This document shows, piece by piece, positions 8,307 to 15,424 of a stretch of 17,414 nucleotides of DNA. The notes under the pieces are model-generated. The model did not search any database. It saw nothing but the letters and a program-made list of their open reading frames with translations, and was not told the DNA's origin. The stretch comes from DATFLS01 sp964413425. Its GTDB lineage: Bacteria; Fidelibacterota; JAANXI01. The position numbers and the translations under genes are program-made. Position 1 is the stretch's first letter; the number at the start of each line of letters is the position of its first letter. The stretch spans positions 1 to 17,414 of the forward strand of contig CAYPST010000090.1 in the NCBI GenBank assembly GCA_964413425.1, written 5' to 3'.

Positions 8307-9020
8307 ATGCCGGAGAACCTCAACGAGCCCACTGCCTATCACGGCAAGATCACCGAATGGCCGGAAGAAGAACGCCCCAGGGAGAAGTTGATGAAAGTCG
8401 GAGCCGGTCACCTCTCGGATGCCGAACTGCTGGCGATTATCCTGGGAGGCGGAACCCAGTACGTGACCGCAGTGGATCTGGCGAAAACCATGTTAATAAA
8501 GTCCCAGGGACTCTCTAATCTGGCCAGCTCAACCATCGGCGATCTCAAGGCATTCAATGGGATCGGAAATGCCAAGTCCGTCACATTGATGGCCACCTTC
8601 GAACTGGCCCGCCGTCTGGAAGCCGAGCGTAAATCCAGGAAGAAGGTCTCGGTTCGTTCTCCCAGAGACATCGCTGCCATGTATATCCCGCTCATGCAGA
8701 ATCTCAAGCACGAGGAATTCCGGATTATCATCCTGAATAATTCCAGCTACGTGGAACGGGATGTCCTGATCAGCAAAGGCCACCTCACCGCCAGTCTGGT
8801 GCATCCCAGGGAAGTCTTTAAAACCGCCGTTGCCGAGAGCGCCGCCGGTATTATCCTGCTGCATAATCATCCCAGCGGAAACCCCAGTCCCAGTCCGGAT
8901 GATATCAGCATCACCAAAAAACTGGTGGACGCCGGAAAAGTGATGGGCATCCCGGTCCGTGATCACATCATTGTGGCCGGCGATGAATATACCAGTTTTG
9001 TGAATAAGGGTTTGTTATAG
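8307..9020 (+). CDS. radC: RadC-family JAB/MPN-domain protein (UPF0758)
   Basis: 237-residue RadC/UPF0758 protein. The N-terminal UPF0758 helical region, with an HhH-like segment FNGIGNAKSVTLMATFELARR (starting near residue 83), precedes a JAB/MPN metalloprotease-like domain from about 118. The JAMM zinc site is complete: His186, His188, Ser196 and Asp199 within HNHPSGNPSPSPDD. Despite the historical name, a direct DNA-repair role is not established for the family. The ATG at 8307 is chosen because AAAGGA (8294-8299) precedes it by 7 nt; an in-frame TTG at 8265 gives a longer reading frame without such a site. It stands slightly apart from dtd (112 nt) and may have its own promoter. Low-complexity DNA begins right after its stop. 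Confidence 0.94.
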   Translation: MPENLNEPTAYHGKITEWPEEERPREKLMKVGAGHLSDAELLAIILGGGTQYVTAVDLAKTMLIKSQGLSNLASSTIGDLKAFNGIGNAKSVTLMATFELARRLEAERKSRKKVSVRSPRDIAAMYIPLMQNLKHEEFRIIILNNSSYVERDVLISKGHLTASLVHPREVFKTAVAESAAGIILLHNHPSGNPSPSPDDISITKKLVDAGKVMGIPVRDHIIVAGDEYTSFVNKGLL

Positions 9021-9182
9021 CAAGAAGTCAAGAGTTCAAGAACTCAAAAATTCAAAACTCCAGTACTCAAAATCCCTATCCGATACCCCATAGGTTTTGG
9101 CAAGTAGTCGAGAGGGAGAGAAGACGTAGGGATGAGAAGACAAGAAGGCAAGAAATCAAAAGGTGTAAAACCACAAAACTGT
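9021..9182. repeat. Low-complexity, purine-rich stretch with repeated TCAAGA/TTCAAAA-type words
   Basis: From the radC stop onward the sequence repeats short related words (TCAAGAGTTCAAGAACTC, then AAAATTCAAAACTC), followed by a purine-rich run GAGAGGGAGAGAAGACG (9109-9125) and GACAAGAAGGCAAGAAATC. Base use differs from the genes on both sides. It looks like decayed or slippage-prone intergenic repeat DNA and supplies the possible N-terminal extension of the DUF2442 frame. No promoter is clear. Confidence 0.4.
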
Positions 9183-9467
9183 ATGACTGCAAAAGCGCAA
9201 CATGTTCATGTTACTGAGGATTCGCTCACTGTGGATCTTGATGATGGACGGACAATTTCTGTTCCACTCGGGTGGTATCCACGCCTGCGCCACGCGACAC
9301 CCGAAGAGCGGGATAACTGGCGGTTGATTGGAAAAGGTGAGGGCATTCACTGGCCTGATATTGATGAAGATGTGAGCGTTGAAAACCTCTTCAGTGCGCA
9401 ACCTTCAGGAGAGAGCCAGCGTTCTTTTAAGCAATGGCTGGCACACCGTGGTTCAGGTAAGAAATAG
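9183..9467 (+). CDS. DUF2442 domain protein
   Basis: Small soluble protein of the DUF2442 family, about 94 residues from ATG 9183. Recognisable pattern: a beta-rich VTEDSLTVDLDDGRTISVPL (near 10-29), WYPRLRHATPEERDNW (near 30-45) and GKGEGIHWPDIDEDVSV (near 49-65). Function is unproven; family members often sit beside a DUF4160 partner in a toxin-antitoxin-like pair, but no DUF4160 gene is seen within this window. The frame is open from ATG 9132, which would add 17 residues (RRQEGKKSKG and so on) encoded by low-complexity DNA. I prefer 9183 on homology grounds even though neither start has a good Shine-Dalgarno site. The neighbourhood is loosely packed with AT-rich flanks, consistent with an accessory gene. 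Confidence 0.8.
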   Translation: MTAKAQHVHVTEDSLTVDLDDGRTISVPLGWYPRLRHATPEERDNWRLIGKGEGIHWPDIDEDVSVENLFSAQPSGESQRSFKQWLAHRGSGKK

Positions 9468-9769
9468 TCCTTCACATGACAATTGACTCATTGCGATAAG
9501 TGTAGCGATTCTATACAGTACTTTTATCAGTTATTTAAACGGCGATAAATCCATCAATTCACGGTTATTTTGTCAAACTTATATCAGTCCTCGATAAGTT
9601 CCTCTGTTTACTGCTTAAAAAACCGAAAGCAAATATCCCATTGCTTTTTCGACCCAAAGCACACACGCCCATAATCCTCCTGCCCAATTTTCAGCTTTAA
9701 AAAGGGCAAAAATCGAAGTAGATTGCACACAGAAAGTAACTAGAAGAGAACAATTTCCACGATAACAAG
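9468..9769. other. AT-rich 302-nt intergenic gap
   Basis: G+C is about 37% over 9481-9720, well below the flanking genes. No RNA gene, convincing promoter pair or terminator is apparent. On the minus strand two short overlapping frames run through 9565-9738, one of them with an AGGAGG sequence (complement of 9676-9681) 3 nt before an ATG (9672) and 35 codons long. I do not recognise either product. The region may be a remnant of a lost gene or a long 5-prime region for the TPR gene. Confidence 0.5.
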
Positions 9770-10729
9770 ATGGCCCAGTTAACCGAGAAAGCCCTCCGGA
9801 AGTATGTGCAGGAAGATCCCCAGTCGACGCTGTTTGCCTGGTACGCCGATCTCCTGTTGGACCAGGATCGTGTGGATCAGGCCTATCTTCTTTGTATCCA
9901 GGGCATGAAGGCGCATCCGAAATTCGCTACCGGCTGGTTAATTCTTGGGAAAGCGGCCTTCCGGCGGGGCGAGAGGACCTTCGCCAAGCGGTGCTGGATG
10001 AACGCTCTGGCCGCAGACAAAATGTGTCTGCACGCCGCCAGACTCTTGTTGACGACGGAAGAACTGCATTTAACACTGAAAGAGGCCCATACAGCCGCGG
10101 TTGCACTTCTGAATGTGGATCGGAATCATCTGCTGGCCCGGGCCACCATGCAGCTGATTCACAAACGGCGAAAGACAGAATCCGGCGAGAAAAAGCGTGG
10201 AAGGGAATCCGATGTGACAGCCGGATCGCACCGGGGTAAATCCGAACGGGACCCCCGGCCGTCAAAGGAGCCTGCACTGGGGGAAGGACAGCACCTGACC
10301 AAATTTGATCTGTACGGCAAAGATAAACAGCACCTCCGTGAGCTGGTGGATACCATCGAACAGGTGAAGAGTGGGCAATCAGCAGACCGAAACCATCGTG
10401 CGGTTCCGGATCAGCAGCAGGAACCGGCCGTACCGGAGGCTGAACGGGAGGATAAGGTTCACTCTTCGGAAGAACTCCTGGAACATCTGGATGATGCACT
10501 GGAGACAGGAGCCGGAACCGGTCAATCCGGCGAAGATGCGCTCCCTGAAGAGGACACTATTCCCGCCAAAATGGCAACATTAACGTTTGTACGAGTGCTC
10601 AAGGCACAAGGGTTGTATGAGAACGCCCTCTCCGTGTTGAAGATGATTCCGCCGGAGGCTTCCAACAGAGCAGAGATCGCCCGGGAACAGCGCGAGCTCA
10701 CCCGACTTTTGGAAACGCAGGAAAACTAG
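9770..10729 (+). CDS. TPR-like repeat protein with charged central linker
   Basis: 319-residue protein, no signal peptide, probably cytoplasmic. Residues 1-130 form paired helices of tetratricopeptide type (YVQEDPQSTLFAWYADLLLD, then AHPKFATGWLILGKAAFRRG, then AKRCWMNALAADK). Residues 132-260 are a disordered, charged linker, first basic (KRRKTESGEKKRGRES) then Gln/Glu-rich. The C-terminal 262-319 returns to a TPR-like pair beginning ATLTFVRVLKAQGLYENAL. That tail pattern recurs in TPR proteins of FCB-type bacteria, where it is thought to mediate protein-protein contacts; no enzymatic motif is seen. It ends 16 nt before the glycosyltransferase and is probably co-transcribed with it. The start is set by the only upstream ATG in frame; no strong ribosome site is visible. 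Confidence 0.75.
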   Translation: MAQLTEKALRKYVQEDPQSTLFAWYADLLLDQDRVDQAYLLCIQGMKAHPKFATGWLILGKAAFRRGERTFAKRCWMNALAADKMCLHAARLLLTTEELHLTLKEAHTAAVALLNVDRNHLLARATMQLIHKRRKTESGEKKRGRESDVTAGSHRGKSERDPRPSKEPALGEGQHLTKFDLYGKDKQHLRELVDTIEQVKSGQSADRNHRAVPDQQQEPAVPEAEREDKVHSSEELLEHLDDALETGAGTGQSGEDALPEEDTIPAKMATLTFVRVLKAQGLYENALSVLKMIPPEASNRAEIAREQRELTRLLETQEN

Positions 10730-10745
10730 GCGATCCGCGCTGCAC

Positions 10746-11624
10746 ATGCCGCCGCTCATTTCAGCCGTCATTCCACTGCCCGACCAGAACGAGATTCACG
10801 ATCAATCGCTCGCCGCTCTGAAAAGTCAACTGCGTTACATGGATTCGGAGATCGTCCTGGTCGGCCTTCATAAATCTGCTCAAATCCGTTCCTTGCTGAA
10901 TGAATTCCGGCAGGAATCCATTACGCCACGGTTCGTCGAAATCCGGAGGCCGGACTCACCCGCCGGCGCATGGAATCGGGGAATCGAGAGCGCCGGCGGT
11001 GAGTACATCCTTCTCATGCAGCCCTGGATCCAGCTCCACCCGGAATCACTGGGAATGATGGTGGAATATCTCCGGGGTGATCGCAACACCGGGCTGATTA
11101 CGCCTCAAATACAATATTCTGATGCCACCATTCTGCCGCATTGCCGACGATTTCCCACCCATAAAGATGTGATTGCCTCCTGTCTTGGATTTGATCGAGT
11201 GTTTCCCGCCAGTCGATATTTCAACGGCTGGCACATGGGAGATTTCAGTCACCGGGTCTTCCGGGAGGTGGAAGGCGCCGCACTCCTGCTCTGGCTGACC
11301 AGTAAAGTGGTGTGGAGGAAGGTCGGTCTCTTCGATGAAAATTTCCCGGCGTATTTTTATGAGACGGATTGGTGCAGGCGATTAAGAGCAGCCGGTTATA
11401 CCATATTATTTTACTCCCAGGCGAAAGCGTATCAGCGGGGATCTTCCCAACCTGCCTCTGTGCTTCAGCGCCGGGTGAGCCTGTTTCGTCTGCTGGATAA
11501 GCACTACGACCGGATCCATCAACAGATGGCGAACTTGATCACTGGGCTCCTCCTTTACGGCACGTTGCCCTTTTCCCTGGGAAGAAATTTATTCCGGAGG
11601 AGACTTGCTGACAACAGGGAGTGA
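10746..11624 (+). CDS. Glycosyltransferase family 2 protein, WbbL/rhamnosyltransferase-like, divergent
   Basis: 292-residue GT-A-fold protein resembling WbbL-type dTDP-rhamnosyl and related transferases that build surface polysaccharide. Family features: GAWNRGIESAGGEYILL (74-90), LITPQIQYSDATILPHCRRF (117-136) where the family has a DGS-Q-S-RRFPT block, and a VGLFDENFPAYFYETDWCRR segment (193-212) carrying the ExD that corresponds to the catalytic ED(V)D. The position of the nucleotide-sugar/metal DXD (normally N-P-D-T or N-N-D-T) reads Q92-P93-W94-I95, so the key Asp is absent. The C-terminal 262-287 is hydrophobic/basic and could touch the membrane. It follows the TPR gene by 16 nt. It may use an unusual metal arrangement or have lost activity. 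Confidence 0.82.
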   Translation: MPPLISAVIPLPDQNEIHDQSLAALKSQLRYMDSEIVLVGLHKSAQIRSLLNEFRQESITPRFVEIRRPDSPAGAWNRGIESAGGEYILLMQPWIQLHPESLGMMVEYLRGDRNTGLITPQIQYSDATILPHCRRFPTHKDVIASCLGFDRVFPASRYFNGWHMGDFSHRVFREVEGAALLLWLTSKVVWRKVGLFDENFPAYFYETDWCRRLRAAGYTILFYSQAKAYQRGSSQPASVLQRRVSLFRLLDKHYDRIHQQMANLITGLLLYGTLPFSLGRNLFRRRLADNRE

Positions 11625-11708
11625 TGCGCGTCTTGTCATCATCGGATATTCCCACTATATTCGGTGAACGGAATCTGTAGCCGTCAATAATTATAACAAA
11701 GGAACTGA

Positions 11709-12326
11709 GTGGTTATATTTATGCGCCCTGTATTACTTTCGGATATCGGCAATGTACTTCTCCATGTAAACCGGGAGAGCTCTCTCCGGCCCCTCAGTGA
11801 GAAATTAGCCTGTACGCCCCAGGATTTGGTCCCCTACCTGGTAGACCATCCGCTGCATCGGGAACTGGAACTGGGGACCATCTCCGGAGAGGAATTCATC
11901 GACCGGATGCTGGAAGCGCTTGACTCTGACGCGAATCTCTCGGTGGAAGAGCTGGCATCCATCATGGGCGAAAGTTTCTCTCCCAATCAGGAATTGATAG
12001 ACGTTATCGAGGCATATCGGAACAGGGTTGAGGTCATTTTGCTCTCCAACACCAATGCCATTGATATCCCGGCGATTGAGGAACGATTCGGTCTGGTGAC
12101 CTGGGCGGATGCTGCTGTGCTGTCGTATGAGATCCATATGCGAAAGCCGGAACCGGACATCTACCGGTACGTGATTGATACCCATCACCTGGTACCTGAA
12201 CAGACTCTGTTCATCGACGATCTGCCGGAAAATAGTCAGGCCGCCCGGGAATTCGGCATCCGGGCCGAGGTCTATCAGTCACCGGACCAGGTGCGAACCC
12301 TCCTGGATGAGTTGACAGGGGAATGA
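11709..12326 (+). CDS. HAD superfamily hydrolase, subfamily IA (YihX-like phosphatase)
   Basis: 205-residue haloacid-dehalogenase-type phosphatase. The four HAD motifs are visible: I, Asp12 in LLSDIGNVLL (D-x-G like YihX rather than D-x-D); II, Ser113 in LLSNTN; III, Lys146 in RKPEPD; IV, Asp170-Asp171 in LFIDDLPEN. A helical cap lies at about 20-100. Substrate is probably a small phosphorylated metabolite such as a sugar phosphate, but the sequence does not specify it. I place the start at GTG 11709 because AAAGGA (11698-11703) precedes it by 5 nt; ATG 11721 would be 17 nt away from that site. The 84-nt gap after the glycosyltransferase and its own good ribosome site suggest it may be separately expressed. 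Confidence 0.9.
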   Translation: MVIFMRPVLLSDIGNVLLHVNRESSLRPLSEKLACTPQDLVPYLVDHPLHRELELGTISGEEFIDRMLEALDSDANLSVEELASIMGESFSPNQELIDVIEAYRNRVEVILLSNTNAIDIPAIEERFGLVTWADAAVLSYEIHMRKPEPDIYRYVIDTHHLVPEQTLFIDDLPENSQAAREFGIRAEVYQSPDQVRTLLDELTGE

Positions 12327-12403
12327 TTCCTTATTGCCGATCGGATGAACAATCAGAAACAGATAAATGAGTCCACTATATCCGGTAAGGGATCCCCTTG
12401 GGA

Positions 12404-12437
12404 GAAACCACGAATTGACACAAATGAACACGAATGA
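12404..12437 (+). repeat. Dispersed ~30-nt repeat, copy 1 (AACCACGAAT...GAACACGAAT family)
   Basis: Copy reading GAAACCACGAATTGACAC then AAATGAACACGAATGA. It is in the same orientation as copies at 15403 and 15853 and opposite to the copy at 16268-16297. It is the longest and probably closest to a family consensus, with one extra base relative to the copies around the GxxExxY gene. It lies about 550 nt before the helicase start. Confidence 0.8.
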
Positions 12438-12502
12438 ACTAACAAAATATGCCTATGCGACTTGCTTAGGCTTCTGTTTGAGGAAGGGAGGGGTGTGGTC
12501 AT

Positions 12503-12547
12503 CCCTCTCCTTTCGTGCCAAAGGCATCCCTACGGGGAAGGAGAGGG
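12503..12547. repeat. Inverted repeat CCCTCTCCTT/AAGGAGAGGG
   Basis: Perfect 10-bp arms at 12503-12512 and 12538-12547 with a 25-nt loop. No U-tract follows, so it resembles a REP/MITE-type palindrome more than a terminator. Confidence 0.55.
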
Positions 12548-12740
12548 ACTGAGTGGTGAAGTTGTTGTCTCCCGGCACCAACTCCTCCCTCAGATCCCCC
12601 TGGGATTGTTCCCGCCAGGTGCCTTCTTCACAAACTGAGTAATTTTAATACTCATAATGAAAAATATGGCTATAAAGCTTGCTCCGTTTTAATGAGAACA
12701 AGGGGCATTGGATGCGCTCTAATCGTATGACCCCCTCTGA

Positions 12741-12761
12741 CTCCCCCTTAGTAAGGGGGAG
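12741..12761. repeat. Perfect palindrome, CTCCCCCTTA / TAAGGGGGAG around one G
   Basis: Arms 12741-12750 and 12752-12761 are perfectly complementary around a single central G. Palindromes of this CCCCCTTA/TAAGGGGG kind are common as dispersed short repeats in bacterial intergenic DNA. No nearby gene end explains it as a terminator; the preceding gene stops 415 nt earlier. Confidence 0.6.
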
Positions 12762-12852
12762 AACGAAAAAGAGGACGTCAGCAGCGTTATCGTCTGTTCC
12801 CTCTCCTGAGCAAATGTAATAGCTGTATAAAAAAGGAGGCAGATACAAAATA

Positions 12853-12881
12853 TTGAAACAGAATTACATCTATTATGTAAA
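12853..12881 (+). promoter_or_regulatory. Weak sigma70-like promoter candidate before the helicase
   Basis: TTGAAA (12853-12858), 17-nt spacer, TGTAAA (12876-12881). The spacer contains TTACAT (12864-12869), complementary to ATGTAA (12875-12880) over a 5-nt loop, so the site could also be an operator-like dyad. The match to consensus is modest and in AT-rich DNA this may be chance. Confidence 0.2.
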
Positions 12882-12934
12882 ATGTCTACCTGCCAAAATT
12901 TTCTCGAGATGCACGAGAGGATTTTTCCTTATTT

Positions 12935-12950
12935 CTTTGCGACCTTTGCG
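12935..12950. repeat. CTTTGCG direct repeat of an intergenic repeat family
   Basis: CTTTGCG at 12935-12941 and again at 12944-12950, separated by AC. The surrounding TTTCTTTGCG-ACC-TTTGCGTTTA is of the CTTTGCGxCTTTGCG type widely dispersed in bacterial intergenic DNA. Translated in the helicase frame it gives the unlikely residues PYFFATFAFN, arguing that the helicase starts further downstream. Confidence 0.55.
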
Positions 12951-12983
12951 TTTAACCCAAAATACAAAAAATGGCTCAAAAAG

Positions 12984-15404
12984 ATGCTTGAACACAACCT
13001 GACCATCCCCGAGATTCTCACCCGGTTCGAACAGAGCAAATCGTTCCCCCACAACGTGACGGCCAAGCAGGTCTACCCGGCCCGGGAAGCCCGGCTGGCG
13101 GAATTCCCGGATCACCTGGATCCGCGGATACAAACCGTCCTCAACCATCGGCGCATCGAAAAACTATTCAGTCATCAGCGTGAGGCGTACGATCTGGTGC
13201 GGCGGGGAGAAAATGTGGTGGTGGTCACGCCCACTGCCTCCGGGAAGACCCTGTGCTATAATCTCCCCGTGCTCCAGAGAATACTGGAAAACGACGCCAC
13301 CCGCGCCCTGTACCTGTTTCCCACCAAGGCGCTCTCCCAGGACCAGATGCACGAACTGCACCATCTGATCACCGGGATTGCAGAATACAGTCCGGACGAA
13401 GAGACGCCGGAGATTAAAACATTTACTTACGACGGGGATACCCCACAATCGGCCCGGCAGGCCATCCGCAGACAGGGACACGTGATTATCACCAATCCGG
13501 ATATGCTCCATACCGGCATTCTCCCGCATCATACGAAGTGGATCAAACTGTTTCAGGCGCTAAAGTATATCGTAATCGACGAGCTGCACTACTACCGCGG
13601 GATTTTCGGCAGCCATTTCGCCAATGTGCTGCGGCGATTGCAGCGCATATGTATCCATTACGGCAGTCAACCGATATTTATTTGCAGTTCGGCCACCATT
13701 GCCAATCCGCAATCACTGGCGGAGCGGATCACGGATCGGTCGTTCACCCTCATCGATCAGAACGGGGCGCCGCAGGCGAAGAAGACGTTTTATTTCTTCA
13801 ATCCGCCCGTGGTCAACAAGGAGCTGGGTATCCGGGCGAATTATATCAAACAGGCCCGGAATCTGGCCCGGCAGTTTATCGAACAGGATATTCAGACCAT
13901 CATCTTTGCCCTGAGCCGGCTGAACGTGGAAGTACTGACTAAATATTTCAAAGATCGGTTAAAGACGCCGATCGACCAGCCGGAAAAAATTGCCGGGTAC
14001 CGGGGCGGCTATCTGCCCAACCTGCGCCGGGAAATCGAAAAGGGAATCCGGGACGGTGACATCATTGGAGTGATCAGTACCAATGCGCTGGAGCTGGGCA
14101 TTGATATCGGCAGTCTGAATGCCTGTGTCATCGCCGGCTATCCCGGTACCATTGCCAGCACCTGGCAGCAGGCGGGCCGGGCCGGACGCCGGGGATCGGA
14201 TTCGGTGGCCATCCTGGTGGGCCGCAGCAATCCCCTGGATCAGTACATCGTGACCCATCCGGAGTATTTCTTTGAAAAGTCCCCGGAGCACGCCCTGATT
14301 AATCCGAACAACATCACCATTTTGCTGAATCATATGAAGTGTGCCACCTTCGAGCTGCCCTTCACAGAAGGCGAAACGTTCGGATCGGTAGCGGAAGACG
14401 ATGTCCGTGCTCTGCTGGACTACCTGCAGGAGGAAGGCATTGTGCGGAAGATGGGGGAGTCGCCGAACGCCCAGTATCACTGGACTGAAGCCGCCTATCC
14501 GGCTCAGACCGTCAACCTGCGCAGTATTGCAGAGGGGAACTTCGTGGTGGTGAACCGGGACGATGACAACAGGATTCTCGGAGAAGTCGATTACAATTCG
14601 GTGCCACGGACGCTCTATGAGGACGCCATCTACCTGGCAGAGGGGGATCAATACGTGGTGGAGGAGCTGGACTGGGAGCACCGGAAGGCGTTCGTCCGGG
14701 AGACCGATTCCGATTACTTCACCGATGCCATCGATTATACCAACGTCCGGATCCTGGACGAATTCGAGCAGAAGCAGTCCGGTCCGGCGACCGTTGAGCA
14801 CGGGGAAGTGCACATCGTGACCAAAGCGGTGGGATTTAAAAAGATAAAGTTCTACACCTCGGAGAATGTCGGTTACGGGAAAATCGAGCTGCCGGACCAG
14901 GAGATGGTCACCACCGCCTATTGGTTCACCATTCCGCAAGATATGCTTGACAGCTTGCCCTTCCAGCGAGCGGATATCATCGACGGCCTGCTGGGGATGT
15001 CCTATGTATTGCACTACGTGGCCTCCCTCAGCCTGATGTGTGAAATCGGCGATATCGACCGGGCCATCGGAGACCGGGGCGCCGACTGGTTCGTCAGAAG
15101 TACCGGATTCGAGCGGGGCGCCTATTCCTCGGCAAACGGCCATCCGGAGGAGGAGAACGAAGCCATGAGTCCCGACGACCTGCATCGGTTTCGTCCGACG
15201 GTGTTTCTGTACGACAACTATCCCGGCGGCGTCGGGTTCAGTCCCGAACTCTATGATGAGCATGAGATTCTGCTCCGGCGCGCCCTGGAGGTCATCCGGG
15301 AATGCCGATGCGAAGAAGGCTGCCCCGGCTGCGTCGGCCCGACTAAAGAAGTCGGCGTTCGATCCAAAGAGGTGGCCGTAGCGATTTTGCAACGATTGAT
15401 TTGA
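12984..15404 (+). CDS. DEAD/DEAH-box helicase of the YprA/MrfA (Hrq1-like, DUF1998) family
   Basis: SF2 ATP-dependent helicase, 806 residues from ATG 12984. Motifs: TPTASGKT (82-89, Walker A), DELH (199-202, Walker B), SSATI (235-239, motif III), and QAGRAGRRG (396-404, motif VI). The C-terminal DUF1998/MZB region ends with a Cys4 cluster C774-x-C776-xxx-C780-xx-C783 (CRCEEGCPGC) expected to bind zinc. This layout matches Bacillus subtilis YprA (MrfA), which with the exonuclease MrfB repairs mitomycin-type DNA lesions, and the eukaryotic Hrq1 helicases. The frame is open from ATG 12882, but those 34 codons cover intergenic repeat sequence, so I use 12984 (weak ribosome site). No MrfB-like exonuclease is adjacent; the next gene is the GxxExxY protein 458 nt on. 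A repeat copy begins on the stop codon. Confidence 0.93.
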   Translation: MLEHNLTIPEILTRFEQSKSFPHNVTAKQVYPAREARLAEFPDHLDPRIQTVLNHRRIEKLFSHQREAYDLVRRGENVVVVTPTASGKTLCYNLPVLQRILENDATRALYLFPTKALSQDQMHELHHLITGIAEYSPDEETPEIKTFTYDGDTPQSARQAIRRQGHVIITNPDMLHTGILPHHTKWIKLFQALKYIVIDELHYYRGIFGSHFANVLRRLQRICIHYGSQPIFICSSATIANPQSLAERITDRSFTLIDQNGAPQAKKTFYFFNPPVVNKELGIRANYIKQARNLARQFIEQDIQTIIFALSRLNVEVLTKYFKDRLKTPIDQPEKIAGYRGGYLPNLRREIEKGIRDGDIIGVISTNALELGIDIGSLNACVIAGYPGTIASTWQQAGRAGRRGSDSVAILVGRSNPLDQYIVTHPEYFFEKSPEHALINPNNITILLNHMKCATFELPFTEGETFGSVAEDDVRALLDYLQEEGIVRKMGESPNAQYHWTEAAYPAQTVNLRSIAEGNFVVVNRDDDNRILGEVDYNSVPRTLYEDAIYLAEGDQYVVEELDWEHRKAFVRETDSDYFTDAIDYTNVRILDEFEQKQSGPATVEHGEVHIVTKAVGFKKIKFYTSENVGYGKIELPDQEMVTTAYWFTIPQDMLDSLPFQRADIIDGLLGMSYVLHYVASLSLMCEIGDIDRAIGDRGADWFVRSTGFERGAYSSANGHPEEENEAMSPDDLHRFRPTVFLYDNYPGGVGFSPELYDEHEILLRRALEVIRECRCEEGCPGCVGPTKEVGVRSKEVAVAILQRLI

Positions 15405-15424
15405 AACCACGAATGACACGAATG
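15403..15424 (+). repeat. Dispersed ~30-nt repeat, partial copy 2, overlapping the helicase stop codon
   Basis: GAAACCACGAATGACAC (15403-15419) is identical over 17 nt to 15853-15869; similarity ends after about GAATG (15424). The GA of the helicase TGA stop is part of the repeat, so the repeat abuts the end of the coding sequence exactly. Confidence 0.75.

Larger units (their letters stand above)
12327..12983. other. 657-nt repeat-rich intergenic region
   Basis: No credible gene. The stretch collects at least five repeat-like items: AAGGGATCC-type sequence at 12387-12403, one copy of the AACCACGAAT repeat (12404-12437), a 10-bp hairpin (12503-12547), a near-perfect palindrome (12741-12761), and CTTTGCG words (12935-12950). 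A strong Shine-Dalgarno-like AAGGAGG at 12833-12839 has no convincing start behind it. A small open frame at 12367-12552 translates repeat sequence and is not credible. Confidence 0.6.

Noticed and set aside
9483..9517. TTGACT followed by TATACA as a promoter in the 9468-9769 gap
   Set aside because: The spacing is 23 nt, too long for a sigma70-type promoter, and the alternative TTGCGA with 15-nt spacing is weak.
12367..12552. 61-codon + strand frame before the helicase
   Set aside because: Its sequence (HELTQMNTNELTK) is translation of the AACCACGAAT repeat and adjacent palindrome; no ribosome site.
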